Shown here piece after piece: positions 10,316 through 22,672 of a stretch of 64,000 nucleotides of DNA (the first letter of the stretch is position 1; the number at the start of each line of letters is the position of its first letter). This DNA is from Hygrocybe punicea (Eukaryota; Basidiomycota; Agaricomycetes; Agaricales; Hygrophoraceae), in contig OY744462.1 in NCBI GenBank assembly GCA_963556145.1, positions 3,534,001 to 3,598,000 of the forward strand, written 5' to 3'. The notes under the pieces were generated by a model, which had not been told where the DNA came from, did not search any database, and worked only from the letters and a program-made list of their open reading frames with translations. A program made the position numbers and the translations under genes.

Positions 10316-12363
10316 TCATTTCGGCACTCCCAAGACCATGACCCATTGCACATTGAGTGAAATGCTCTTCATCATGTCATCTACACGCTTGAATGTATTG
10401 ATGGTGTGTCCAACAACGACACAGGATCCTGCAGGGATATTGTGCAGGAAGATGGGTAGTTGCTGGAGCGATATGAGAGTGGACGTGAAGTCCGCTTTGA
10501 CTTTGCGTGCATCATAGATGGGCACTGACAACACATACTTAAGATATCAATTTATATTAGACGACCGGATGCTTACCAATATCATAAAATGATAGAGCGG
10601 CCTTATGATAAGATGGAGTGGGTCGACGAGTGAATGGACTAAGTTGTACATTTTTGGATGTCGATGCCTCTATGAAAATCGATTAGGAATTACAACTAAA
10701 AATGATTAATGCACAAACTGGGAGATGTATCCATTCCACTTGCTGTGGTGGTTGAGAAGGACACATAGTCCTTATACAGTTGTGCCCAAAATTCGGACTC
10801 GCGAATCACCATTCCAATAGCACTGACATATCGCTCCCATTCCCCTTGAAGTAGTGCACCGTGTATAACCTTGACCGGCTTTGTATTGCCCCCAATCTTG
10901 GGCTCATCGAGAAAGCAGGACTCCACTATGATGACCGATGTAAAGATCGTCGGCATTCCACCTCCGACTGCATGAAAGAAGTTGCGACCAAATGCACCAG
11001 TGGAGATATGGGCAGGGTTATCATGAGAGAGATTAGAGTACCTCCCAGATCTATCAAATGTAATGGCGGAAACCAATAACCTATATTATATCCAATGAAT
11101 TGACCAAATTGACCTCAAATTGCTGTTCAAATAACGTACTTTCTGTTGATCTTGTAGATGTCAGTGATGATATCACTGAACTGTGGGTTGCCATTCCCAA
11201 TTGCACTGGACCAGGATACCATTGCTGCTGCCCTGAATGGTTATGAGTAAATGACAAGGGTATAAATGCAATTGCATACTTGATATTGACACAGTCTTGG
11301 TAGGTGTCAACAAGTTGAGGATCCCTCGTGCCAATATCGGACTCATCAACGTTCGGAGATGGTAAGCTAGATTCACGACATCTACATCAAACACCACGGT
11401 GTAATAAGATCCAACACACCTGGTGATCTGCATCAGTGCATAGGTCAGATCTCCTTCATCACCACTGGAGCCTTTATCATCGTCGGTATCATCGAGCATG
11501 ATGGCCTTCGTGGACTTCGACTTCTTGGATGGAGTATTAGAAACGCTGTTACAATTAATGAATGAGAATATTCATATCGGCACGTAAAATACACACGAAA
11601 TTGGCTTATCAGGGTTCTTCATCAAGGCTACTTTGCGACGATGCCTAAACAGTCAAACAATTTGTTTGAACAAATGGATATGTCTATGATAACCGAACAA
11701 CTCACTTAGAACCGTAATCCTCTTCCTCTTCCTCTTCCTCCTCTTCCTCACCGTCTCGTGATTGATTAGATGCAGCTTTCAATTTCTTGGCGGGGGAAGG
11801 CATTTTACTATAGATAACCTGTCAATGATGAGACAATACCTATGAAAAATATTTACACATTGTCGTCATTGTCGGTGACATTGGGAGATGACATTTGACG
11901 TTTCTTTCCACTGTAACAGATTGATATCATGGTGGATATATTTGATATTGAAACACTAACACGTCTTTAATGTTGCGAAACTTGACGGAATGCCTAGGAG
12001 GATATTGATATTTGTTAACTCATATTGGATAACAATGATATGTGATTATAGATACCTTGTGAGCATTGACGGTGCCATTACACTGCCAGTGCTTTGAATA
12101 CTGACGGCATCATCATTAGCATCGGACAAAGCCACACTGTCCATTGGTCAAAAATAGATAACGATTAAAACGATGACACATACATATCATCATCAGCCCA
12201 AGTCTTGATGACCTTCTTCCGCTTCTCGATTGTTGCAGAAGGCCGTCTTTAGTGCATGCAATAGAAACTTCAGTTATACCGAGTAAAATAGGGATGCATA
12301 CATGGTGGCCTTGGATTTTGCTTTCGAGTTTGATTTCGTGGCGGTGGACTTCTTGGGAGGCAT
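10316..12363 (-). CDS. X1: uncharacterised 475-aa basidiomycete protein, 13 exons
   Basis: I spliced exons 12302-12363, 12184-12246, 12056-12136, 11961-11993, 11857-11910, 11706-11807, 11597-11644, 11420-11545, 11280-11381, 11140-11232, 10719-11080, 10577-10669 and 10316-10524. The product starts MPPKKSTATKSN and ends VMVLGVPK-TGA. The N-terminal half is Lys/Ser-rich and acidic (nine Glu in a row near residue 125) and likely nuclear. The C-terminal half is folded: SLPSPNVDESDIGTRDP, AAAMVSWSSAIGNGNPQFSD, ISTGAFGRNFFHAVGGGMPT, LQGEWERYVSAIGMVIRE, GSCVVVGHTINTFKRVDD. The first ten introns are phase 2. It is divergently paired with Y1, 737 bp away. A disrupted paralogue, X2, is at 16.3-20.7 kb. 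I do not recognise a function. Confidence 0.72.
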
Positions 12364-13100
12364 TGGAGAGCAGTAAAAGTTGATGGAATAGTGGATATCA
12401 TCTCCACTCACGCTTTAAATCACTCAAAAACAATAAGCTATGAATTTAAGATGAATCGGTGAATCCAAAACTTCAACAATAACATCAGAGGATCCACCAT
12501 TGGCACATGCTCATATACCAAACGAGGCTTCTTGGGCCATGTACTCCATGCAAAGCGCAAAGGTATGCATGAAAAATGGATGACTGTCCACATGATATTC
12601 GCCACAAGTTTATACTGGTAGATTTCATGAATTGTTGACAAATTCAATTAAAGTTAGGAATGGAGACTAAACAAAAAGGGGTATTCATAAAACAAAAATG
12701 CATAATGCCAAATTAAGAAACATGGGGTATACTAACAGATATTGATGCATAATGGATAGGGGCTAATTTTAATGCTGTGCACACATATACTGTGATGCAG
12801 AATTAATGCGGAAAAGCTGGAGTACATGCTTGACTATACCATATCCAAACCAGACAGCTGACAACCAACATTATGTGGTGCATTTGAAAGACATGGAAAG
12901 GATCCGTATTATGCAAAATGACGCAAACTTCAATATTGAAGAATGCAATACAAAAACAAAAGCAAAACGGATCCTGAAAGCTATCATCACATGGACATCA
13001 AAAGCCAATATGGATATGATCGGTGATGGCGGAAGATATAATCCATGAAGTGGACGAAATTGTGCCACGCAATATACATCTCACCACTGCTTTGTACGTG
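12364..13100. promoter_or_regulatory. Shared upstream region of the divergent X1/Y1 pair
   Basis: About 740 bp separates the two start codons. ORFs here (for example 12806-13048) do not match anything and lack a splice link to Y1. The equivalent X2/Y2 region (20708-21496) is about 790 bp, so the head-to-head spacing is conserved across the duplication. No defined site is claimed. Confidence 0.4.
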
Positions 13101-14302
13101 ATGGACAACTATTACAACTTCAAGGGTGCATGTTAGCAATATCTACCATATATATACTGGCTAGTATTTGACACCAAATTGACAGCTGAACATCTGCAGG
13201 AAATCATATCTGCACGCTTAGACGATGATGAAAGTCAGCTTGCGAAGGCCACAAACGTAAGTCATTGGATTTGAAAAGGTATATCATATTGACCGCATTG
13301 CCAGATTGCAAATGTCAATATTGTGCATGTTGACTCTCCAAATTGCTGGAAGTTTACACTTCCAACCAATGATGAATCCGAACATCAAGAATTGGTATTA
13401 AGTTTGCAAGCGATTTTGGTGGCGAAAGATCTTCCACCCATAACAACCAGGTATGTGCTAAATTCGTATCAATTCCTTGAATACCATTCTGATGAATCAC
13501 TGCAATAGTCAACCAGAACGCCGAACGCCCTTCATACGTCAAAGCATAGTCGTAACTGGCCTTGATACAACGGGCTTTCAATCCTATATCGATAACCTTC
13601 GGATTCTGCACCAGAAACTGGCTCGTCAATTTCCTGACAAAGCAATGCAAGCTTTTACGCCTTCTACATACATGGATTACATGGCACTCGCAATAGGAAC
13701 CCGATATTTCACTGATCGCCGACATGACAACACTTCCTCTCACATTCCATTCGAGTATGTCATCGATCCAAAAGGCATATTAACCTCACTTGCGAATTCC
13801 CGCTACTTTCATGGCCAGGACAATTGCGTACTTTATTACAAGTTGAAGTCTGATAGAAATCGACATTGGTGAGTGACGATGAATTGGGATCACATGACGA
13901 TGAATTGGGATCACATCCCTACTGATGGAAATATTTATTAGCTTCATTCCAACAAACCCAACTTGCTTTAGAATCGGTGATATAGTGGAGGTTCAGTTTA
14001 CAATATCGGCAGTTCCGGTAAAGAAGGATAAATTCAAGATGATTCTGAATCTACGGTCATTGGCACTGGTAGACAGTGACTTCACAGAGGTAACACTTTA
14101 ATACATCAAGAATTAAACGAATACTGATGTATATTCTCAGGAAGCAACTATGATTTGCAACAAGACAGCTTTGCCTACACCAACTACACAGCCCAGAATA
14201 GCCATCAAACGGCATGTTGGGTATGTGGAAGAGGGTAATGATGCAGAGGGTGTTGTGGAAACAAGGCGACGCTTCTATAATATGAATATAGACCGATGCT
14301 AA
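13101..14302 (+). CDS. Y1: uncharacterised 305-aa basidiomycete protein, 6 exons
   Basis: Exons 13101-13131, 13186-13256, 13305-13450, 13509-13868, 13942-14089 and 14141-14302 join in frame. The protein begins MDNYYNFKGA and contains VDSPNCWKFTLPTNDESEHQ, LSLQAILVAKDLPPITTR, FQSYIDNLRILHQKLARQFP, AIGTRYFTDRRHDN, ANSRYFHGQDNCVLYYKL, and NPTCFRIGDIVEVQFTISAV followed by KFKMILNLRSLALVD. It ends in a charged tail with a TAA stop. Its paralogue Y2 (21497-22672) has the same first five exon lengths (31, 71, 146, 360, 148) and differs by 3 nt in the last. I know no function for this family. Divergent pairing with X1, kept in the duplicate, suggests shared expression. Confidence 0.8.
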
Positions 14303-14388
14303 TGTATAATATTGTATGTGTACTCAACCCGTTGATATGTTACAGCTGTTTTGCTATCTGATGGCAGCAACTGCACCTTTTTGAATCA

Positions 14389-14918
14389 ATTGAGAAATTT
14401 GGACTTGGTAGAATTTTGGGTGCTGTGTTTTGTATCTCATGAAATACTATTTGGATTAAGATGGTTATACAGGGAGGTGCTGTGTTTTGTATCTCATGAA
14501 ATACTATTTGGATTAAGATGGTTATACAGGGAAAGTTGTACTATGTCTTGAGGACTATCTACGCCTGTAATTACATTTGAACAATATTTAGGATATAGTG
14601 AGTTGTTGATGAAATAAAAGGTAGACCAGTACTTTTTGACGCCCAAAATGATACTGTCAAATTATGACATCGAAAGAGCTCATATGAAGAAGACTGGAGG
14701 GAGAAGGTTGTTCATCTTTTCAAGGCCTAGAAGTACATATACCATATTCTTCTCTATTTTTGTCCTTTGAGCCGTCATTGCATCTGTACTATGTTTGTCT
14801 GTCACTAGGCTCGAAATACAACCAGAATCATAAACTGTATAACCATCTTGATCCAAGCAGTATTTCATGAGATACAAAACACAGCACCCAAAATTCTACC
14901 AAGTCCAAATTTCTCAAT
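14389..14918. mobile_element. Foldback (MITE-like) element after Y1
   Basis: The left arm starts ATTGAGAAATTTGGACTTGG and the right arm is its inverse, ending in CTCAAT. The arms share at least 70 bp (TTGTATCTCATGAAATACT and so on). The left arm contains a direct duplication of about 63 bp (about 14418-14468 and 14480-14531). A single similar arm occurs inside element F (about 60430-60525). The flanks carry GCACCTTTTTG and GTGCCTTTTTG, an imperfect direct repeat that may be a target duplication. Confidence 0.6.
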
Positions 14919-16104
14919 GTGCCTTTTTGCTGAAAAGATGAGAATGAGCTATTGAAAATCCATTATCTACCTATAATCCAGATTTAATGTTTGCATATTC
15001 TCTTTGTATCACCACTGGATAGCTAACTATATCCAATGTTCAATGTGTACTGATCACATATGACAATAGTAACCTGAACATATTGACCGAACACATTGAC
15101 CGAACACACCGAACATGTCCAATATGTTTGGTTTGTGGTCCATGAAACTGAATTACAATTCATTGTACAAATTCAATCAAACTACCTTTACTTCGCATAT
15201 GTGATGCATAACCTTTTGTTCAAAGACGTGTCATATTAACTGGACGAAATCTGCAGGTACAACAAGCATATTTACTCCTTTATATCTAAATTGATGACGA
15301 AATTCACTGCTGTACTGAGAAGCCTATGTTGCTATGTTCCTGCATTGATACCATTGGATTGTATCTTGGCCCAACCTTCACTTCTTCCCATCCTGCCATA
15401 AATATGATGCTTTGCTATTTAATAATTGCTTTCCAATCATATTATTTTGTTCTGGCATGATTGGAGCTTCTCTTGAACTAATTATGTTCCTTGTCCTTGT
15501 GTCTGGATCTCGAATCATTATGCAGTTGACTGCATTTATTGTACTATTTTCGTGTCCTTTGATGAAACATCAACAAATTATACACCTCACCCTTATGAGC
15601 CCATTCAATGAATACATTGAAACAGCATCTGGGGTACCAATGTGTGAACTCCATAGTTTCTCAATGTTGATAGCTCTGCTTGCACTTTCTCTGCTTCAAT
15701 ATGGGATGTCAAATATGGCACATAATGCACATCCAACAACTGTCCAGACTTTTATTTCTGCTATTATTTGTGCAATTGCAATGCCCCGGATTCAGGTAGG
15801 GACATCTGCAAAACACTTTGTGCCGAAAAATGATGAACCCGCCGGTTAAACCAGTGTTAAACCTGTTCCTTGTGATTCCAATGTACATAGCTGTTATATG
15901 TATCTGTAAACAAAGATATCATATCTGGTTCATTCAGTCTATATTGCACTGGCAATTCCTCAGAATACAGCAGGGATACTAGTTGGACAATACAGAACTC
16001 TCAGTACTGTTCAGACAGGTTTTCAACTCATCCATATGTCATAATGCACATTACACCAACAAAGAATACGATTATTGTCATGAAGTCGACTTAGCAGTGG
16101 ACTA
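14919..16104. other. No recognisable gene
   Basis: Contains CCGAACACA/TTGACCGAAC units at 15073-15130 and a 145-codon hydrophobic plus-strand ORF (15412-15849) without recognised domains, which I take to be a chance frame. The 3' exons of X2 (the equivalents of X1 exons 11-13) are not found here. Confidence 0.4.
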
Positions 16105-16336
16105 CACTTTCCCAACTTGGCACCTTTGATCTGGTGACCTTATTGTTCTTGCTCATTTGAGACAACAAATTCTCACAGTTACAAAGTCAGCAGTCACACG
16201 GTTTCAAATTTATTCACAGGGCTTCAAAATTGTTCCCACAGTTTGCAACAATTGTTCCCACGGCTTGGCAAATTAGAGTCTGACCCTGAGTTGAAAAATC
16301 CACCGTATAGAATGATTCCCTTATAGGGACTCGTAA
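16105..16336 (-). mobile_element. G1: 5' terminal part of a second hairpin-ended element subfamily
   Basis: On the minus strand the element starts TTACGAGTCCCTATAAGGG, a terminal hairpin (ACGA-TCCC/GGGA-TCGT). About 230 bp is shared with G2 at 23.9-24.13 kb, including two TTGTTCCCAC units. The first seven bases (TTACGAG) are those of elements A-F. G1 abuts the sequence just after X2 exon 10, immediately after a CAG, and removes the rest of X2. Its 3' end was not found. Confidence 0.6.
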
Positions 16337-16561
16337 CTGCGGAGAACAGCAAACTGTTATGCGATGTGAATTGTCTTTAACCATAAAGTCCTAGCTGACA
16401 GCTTACTTTTGGTTGACCTTGCGAATGTTGCTGATAACATCGCTGTACTGAGGATTGCCATTCCCTATAGCACTAGACCAAGATACCATGGCCGCTGCCC
16501 TATTCAATATTAAGCATTGCTTAAGAAGATAAAACCGAATAGTTACTTAATGTTGACACAG

Positions 16562-17887
16562 TTACGAGTTCTTTTAATTTATTAAAAGACTCGTTCTTTA
16601 TCAGACCTGGTTCAGTGAAGGTTCGTAATTCATTAATGTTTTTGCATTGCCTATAGAGAAATTTTTTTTGGGCAAGAGATATGATTCTACTTCTTATGCT
16701 GGAATGTAACATAAAATCGGGGCCATGTTTGGAGTGGCTTACATAAGCATCCAAATATGGGATGTCTCACACAAGACAAATTACCTTCCAATTATATTCA
16801 AAATATTCATACACCCTTCAGTTCTCATCGGAATTAGCTGAAAATTGAACTGCTGACTAATATAAACATTTCGGGCAAGGTGTGACAGTCACATGTGACC
16901 AGTCTAACCATATAAGGTACTTTTTAATATTATATACCAATTTTTTTGCTGATCGCAATGGTAACAGTCACATGTGACCAGTCTAACCATATATGGTAAT
17001 TTTGCATAATATATGCTAAATCACATACTGCTCATCATATTCATTACACAAATACAATTATATTCAAAATATTTATCCTGGCCTTAATTCTTATCAGATT
17101 CAGCTGAAAATTGAACTGCTGCCTAATATTATCATTTCGGGTCAGATGTGACAGTCACATGTGATCACTCTAACCATATAAGGCAATTTCTGATATTGTA
17201 TAGCAAATTTTTTGCTGATCACAATGGTGATAGTCACATGTGACCAGTCTAACCATATAAGGTAATTTTATACCATATATCCTAAATTTCGAGGTGATCA
17301 CAGGAGTCATAGTCACGTGTGACTACCATTACTATATATAGAAATATCAGCCATATAAGGAGAAATTAGTGTAACTCAGATGATATAATGATATCTTTAC
17401 TTGAAACATATAATTTAATGTGATATCGCTGTATATATTATATACTAATTATATATTTCAAGCAAAATCACTTATTGATGTTTGTAATAATCATACAAAT
17501 AAATATTCAATAATAGAAACAAGACTTTGTTCATGCCATATGCAACATTGGTCCACTCAAGCACAGCTGTCTTCATGTTATCATCTGTTGTGCAGCAAAG
17601 TTATGGAGAAGTAGGGTTTAGCAAATGTAAGTCAATTGTTATCATACTGTTTAAAGATAGTTGTATTTGACAGTTGATGTATTGTGTTGCTCTCTTTTTT
17701 GGCTGAGAATATTGCATCATGATGAAGCAAAGAAGACATGACAGTGGGAGAGGAGGTTGAGACATGCTATGCAGTTTTATTTTTTTTACTTTGTATATTG
17801 CTATGGTGAGAGGTTGCTATGATGAAAGTGAGGAGAGGAAAAGAAGAACTCGTTCATGCCATGCGAAGCACTGGCCCACTAAACAAG
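16562..17887 (+). mobile_element. Element A: complete terminal-hairpin (Helitron-like) insertion in X2 exon 9
   Basis: It starts TTACGAGTTC with a terminal hairpin (arms ACGAGTTCTTTTAAT and ATTAAAAGACTCGT). It ends with a second hairpin (GCCATGCGAAGCACTGGC) followed by CCACTAAACAAG. The inverted repeat of the 5' end (GAAGAACTCGT) sits about 40 bp inside the 3' end, so the inverted repeats are asymmetric. X1 gives the empty-site model: insertion is between G and T with no duplication. Inside are several GTCACATGTGAC palindromes (about 16.9-17.3 kb) and an internal pseudo-3' end (about 17530-17570). It has no coding capacity. Confidence 0.75.
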
Positions 17888-18573
17888 TCCTTATATGTAT
17901 CAACCAACTGAGGGTCTCTTGTACCAATGTCGGACTCATCCGTGTTTGGAGAGCGTATGCTAAAGCAAGGACATCAATTAAAAAAATAATAGACAGATGT
18001 AATGTACCTGGTGATTTGGTTTTGTGCATATGTCACAGCTCCATCATCGCTACTGGAAACATTGTCGTCACTGATATCATGAAGACGGGTAGTCTTTGTG
18101 ACTTTGGAGGAAATCGCCTTCATGGTTTTGATGGATGTATCAGAGTTGCTGATCATTTATTAATATATGAAGGACAAGAATCATATGAAGTATCATACCG
18201 AAGACCATTATCTGCATTTGATTTCTTAGAACCGAATTCGAGTTTTGCGATAGGCCTACGACATGTCTAACATATGACCAATTATTCAATTTCCAACTCA
18301 CATGAATGTTTCGTCGCTGTCGTCATCCTCATCATGGAATTGATGCTGGTTTGACTTTGTCTTCTTCGATGGAGAAGAGAATTTACTATGTAAAGCGATT
18401 AAAGAATACACAAATATAAAAGACATTATTTAGAGCTACTGACCTGTCTTCGTCTTCCTCTGAAGCATGCCGCCTTTTACCGCTGAATATAAAGAATATT
18501 AGTTTGCATGAACAGTATAAATTGAACTTGCAAACCTTGCTCTATTGGTGGTCTTCCTGGACCGCCTATATTA

Positions 18574-20358
18574 CTTGTTTAGTGGGCCAGTGCTGCGCAT
18601 GGCATGAACGAGTTCTTTTTTCCCCTCCTCACTTTCATGATGAGTTAAACAATAACATCAAATTGCATAAAGCATGTTACATGTGGTATAAGACATATAG
18701 TATATGTTGTATATTGATAAGCCCACCTCTCACCATAGCAACATAAAAAGTAGAAAAAATAAAACTACATGGTGTGTCTTGAGTGTTTATTGACCTTCTC
18801 TCCTACTGTCATATCTTCTTTGCTTCATCATTATGCAATATTCTTAGCCAAAAGAGAGAGCAACAGATCAACTGTCAAATACAACTGCCTCTAAACAGCA
18901 TAATAACAATTGACTTACATTTGCTCAACCCTACTCCTCCATAACTTTGCTGCACAACAGATGATAACATGAAGACAGCTGTACTTGAGTGGACCAATGT
19001 TGCATATGGCATGAACAAAGTCTTGTTTCTATTATTGAATTTTTATTTGTATGATTATTACAAAAATCAATAAGTGATTTTGCTTGAAATCTATAATTAG
19101 CATATAATACATACAGCGATATCACATTAAATTATATGTTTCAAGTAAAAATATCATTATATCATCTGAGTTATACTAATTTCGGCTTATATGGCTGATA
19201 TATCTATATATAGTAATGGTGGTCACATGTGACTATGACTCCTGTGATCACCTCAAAATTTAGCATATATGGTGTAAAATTGCCTTATATGGTTAGACTG
19301 GTCACATGTGACTGTCACCATTGTGATCAGCAAAAAATTTGCTATATAATATCAAAAATTACCTGATATGGTTAGACTGGTCACAGGTGACTGTCACGTC
19401 TGACCCGAAATGTTAATATTAGTCAGCAGTTTGATTTTCAGCTGATTCTGATAAGAATTGAGACCAGTACGAATATTTTGAATATAATTGGAAGGTAATT
19501 CATCTTTTTTGCAACAACCTATATTTGGTTGCTTATGTAAGCTTGTCCACACATGGCCCCAACTGTATTTGATTTTCCAGTATCAGAAGTAGAATCACAT
19601 CTCTTGCCCAAAAAGATTTTCTCTATAGGCGATCAACTTTATTACAGCCGTTTTCAGCGAGTATTGGAAACACGATTTCTAAATGGTGGCTGTGCATTTC
19701 TGAATAAGGAAGCTGCCGAGAACCCGAGGTTTGATGAGTATATTACATAAGATAGATGTCATCCATATATGGCTACACCACATGACTTAGCGTGACAGAC
19801 AGTAAAATGACAATAGATAATGGTTAAGGACAATAGAAAAAAAGGTGTTGCAGAGAAAGATTTAGAGGGCACTTCAAAAGGGGTTGTTGTATTTAAAACC
19901 ATGATTTTCTATCAGGTGAAGGAGGAGGTTGGTAGTTTAATCAGGAGAAGCTGGTGTGATGCTTTGTGACGTGCTGTGTAACATTGGAACTGAATACTTA
20001 TCTCCTCCTTCATCTCATAGAAAATCATGGTTTTAAATACACCAACCCCTTTTGAAGTGGCCTCTAAATCTTTCTCTGCAACACCTTTTTTTCTATTGTC
20101 CTTAACCATTATCTATTGTCATTTTACTGTCTGTCACGCTAAGTCATGTGGTGTAGCCATATATGGATGACATCTATCTTATGTAATATACTCATCAAAC
20201 CTCGGGTTCTCGGCAGCTTCCTTATTCAGAAATGCACAGCCACCATTTAGAAATCGTGTTTCCAATACTCGCTGAAAACGGCTGTAATTAATTACGAACC
20301 CTCACTGAACCAGGTCTCATAAAGAACGAGTCTTTTAATAAATTAAAAGAACTCGTAA
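18574..20358 (-). mobile_element. Element B: terminal-hairpin insertion in X2 intron 3
   Basis: Same family as A, opposite orientation, with ends CTTGTTTAGTGGGCC... and ...AGAACTCGTAA. It carries the 3' hairpin GCCAGTGCTGCGCATGGC. A 648-bp foldback element (19641-20288) is nested within it; without that insert it is about 1.14 kb, close to C and D. The GTCACATGTGAC-type repeats and internal pseudo-3' end (about 19000-19030) are present. Confidence 0.75.
19641..20288. mobile_element. Foldback MITE nested in element B
   Basis: The arms are about 285 bp each (19641-19930 and 20004-20288), near-identical inverted copies starting ATTACAGCCGTTTTCAGCG, around a loop of about 75 bp. Element C lacks it at the corresponding position (after GATCAACTTTAT), which gives an empty site. 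The TA-rich flank leaves the exact target duplication undetermined. Confidence 0.85.
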
Positions 20359-20707
20359 CTGAAGTAAATCACTAGTATCTGAAAATACAATTCATGAGAC
20401 ACACCTCATAGACGAGACGGGTTTGGCAATGCTAGCGACACTATGAACACTAATAACGTCTTCGTCTTCGGAGTTGGCAATACTACTGGTGGCTTAGTCA
20501 TGGTGGATGAATCAGAATATTGGAATAAACACGTACACTTCATCATCGACAAGCTTGGTGGTGGTGACCTTCTTACCCTTCCTAGAAACAACAGTATGAC
20601 CTTTATTCAGAACGAGCAGCAATACATGATAATAAATATACATACGAAACGTCGCTTGATCGAGCTTTGGACTGAGTCTTCACATTCACAGACTTCTTAG
20701 GGGCCAT

Positions 20708-21496
20708 TACAAAGATAAGAGCTTTAGGGCGAGGAATGAATCTGTGCGAGATATCGTAGATGAATGAAGGGTCGGATGTGGATGATACCATTGCGCTCTC
20801 ATCGCTATTTAAGTACACTGAGACAGATCGAATACAATAAAGAACTCGTTTATGGAGATCACACCGGCAGGTATGAAAACTACATCTGTTGATGGTTTGA
20901 AGGAGAACTATTCGGATCATAGTGCCATAAAAATGAAAAGAATCAGGGACATTCCCCATGATGTAGAACCCATGATTGACCAGCTGTTACGCTCAGCATC
21001 ATCCAACAACATGGATATGGATTACTGGTATGGAGAATAATCAAACACTAAGTCTAATTAGGATTTTGGAATGTAGAACAGCTGTCACCACATGGAACTG
21101 ATCATAAGATCATAACACAGCCAAATCGGAAATAGAAGTTTATGTGACATATTTACTCATTTCCAAACAAATACAAACATCGGATCAACTATACTGACAG
21201 TTGCATCGGAAACAAATCATTCTGAATGGATAGGGGTTTCCTTTTAATGCTGTACAATAAGGAGGTCAAGCATTACGATAGCTGTCGATGTATATCCTGT
21301 CCTATAAAATGGAGAAAAACAATAAGAATCTATTGAGAAGATCTGCAACACAAGAATGCAAACACCATACAGACATCACAAGTTCATGGAGGATGAACAT
21401 GATGCACTGCCATAATCTCGATGACGATCGAAAACGATTCATGATAAAACAGTCGAAAATTGCGTTTGAATTATAAATCCCACTTCCACTTTACAA
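20708..21496. promoter_or_regulatory. Shared upstream region of X2/Y2
   Basis: About 790 bp between the two start codons, the counterpart of 12364-13100. A short plus-strand ORF (20852-21040) has no counterpart in unit 1 and no recognised domain. Confidence 0.4.
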
Positions 21497-22672
21497 ATGG
21501 ACACCTATTACGATTTCAAAAGCGCATGTCAGTCCATATACCACTGAAGGCATTCATACATTCAACTCTACTTTACAGCTGAACATTTAAGTAATCTCAT
21601 ATCGACACGGATGGACAATGATGACAGTCAACTCGCCAATGCTACAAATGTATGTTCAAATTTTACGATGTATGCTGTGTTTCATTACATTTGCAGATTT
21701 CGAATATCAATGTAGTTCATAATGACTCACCAAATTGCTGGAAACTTACACGGCCAAGTACTGATACCACCGAGCATGAAGAACTTGTCTTAAGCTTACA
21801 GGCGATATTGGTGGCCAAAGACCTACCACCAATCACCAGCAGGTATATTGTTCCATCACATAAATCGTAAACAATTGATATACATATATTTTCCAGACCA
21901 CCCGAACGTCGAACACCATTTCTTCGTCAGAGCATCCTTATAGCAGGTCTCAACATACCACTGTTCGAATCGTACCTTGACAACCTCCGCATCTTACATC
22001 AGAAACTGGCCCGTACTTTCCCAGAACGTGCAATGCTGGACTTCATGTCATCCACCTATATCGAATACACTGCATTATCTATTGGCACCCGATACTTCAC
22101 CGATCGCCAACATGACAATGTTTCATACCATATTCCATTCGAACACAACGTCGATCCCAAAGGTATCCTGTCATCCATGAGCAATACTCGATACTTCCAT
22201 GGGACGGATAATGAGGTCCTTTATTTCAAGTTAACATCAGACGGAGGCCGGCATTGGTGAGTGCTCAGCACAACAATAGTTTGACCATTGATAATGATAT
22301 AGATGACAGCTTTGTACCTGCCAGTCCAACTTGCTTCAGGATTGGTGACATTGTAGAAGTCCAGATGACGGTATCGGCGGTTTCAGTCAAGAACGACAAA
22401 TTTAAGATGATACTCAATCTGCGCTCATTAGCGCTGGTCAACAGCGAGTTTACTGAGGTACCAGACATATCTAATAATTCAATGAATAATAACTAATGTA
22501 CATCCAGAATGCAACGATAGGTCGAATGAAGGCACCTCATCCTGCTCTCAATACAATGACCAGGATTAATATCAAATGTAATGTGGGTTATGTCCAGTTG
22601 ACAGATGATGGTGAAGATGTCATAGAAACCCAAAGACGTTTGACAAACCTCAGGATGAATGAAACCGATTGA
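21497..22672 (+). CDS. Y2: paralogue of Y1, 6 exons, 306 aa
   Basis: Exons 21497-21527, 21579-21649, 21697-21842, 21897-22256, 22310-22457 and 22508-22672 join in frame with intact GT-AG introns and a TGA stop. Exon lengths and phases copy Y1. Conserved segments include NDSPNCWKLTRPSTDTTEHE, LSLQAILVAKDLPPITSR, SIGTRYFTDRQHDN, NTRYFHGTDNEVLYFKL and SPTCFRIGDIVEVQMTVSAV. Y2 looks functional although its divergent partner X2 is destroyed. Function is unknown. Confidence 0.8.

Larger units (their letters stand above)
16337..20707 (-). pseudogene. X2: paralogue of X1 broken by elements A, B and G1
   Basis: The start MAPKKSVNVKTQSKARSS is at 20707. Exons 2-4 follow the X1 plan (KKVTTTKLVDDE; IANSEDEDVISVHS; exon 4 at 18536-18565). 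Element B (18574-20358) lies in intron 3, eight bases upstream of the exon 4 acceptor. Exons 5-9 are at about 17.9-18.5 kb. Element A (16562-17887) interrupts exon 9 inside VDTYKD|CVNIK. Exon 10 (WSSAIGNGNPQYSDVI) is at 16.4-16.5 kb. Exons 11-13 are missing beyond G1. Coding similarity to X1 is otherwise good, so inactivation looks fairly recent. Confidence 0.75.

Noticed and set aside
15412..15849. 145-codon hydrophobic protein, possibly a membrane protein
   Set aside because: No recognised motif or splice partners, low-complexity AT-rich context between transposon relics; probably a chance frame.
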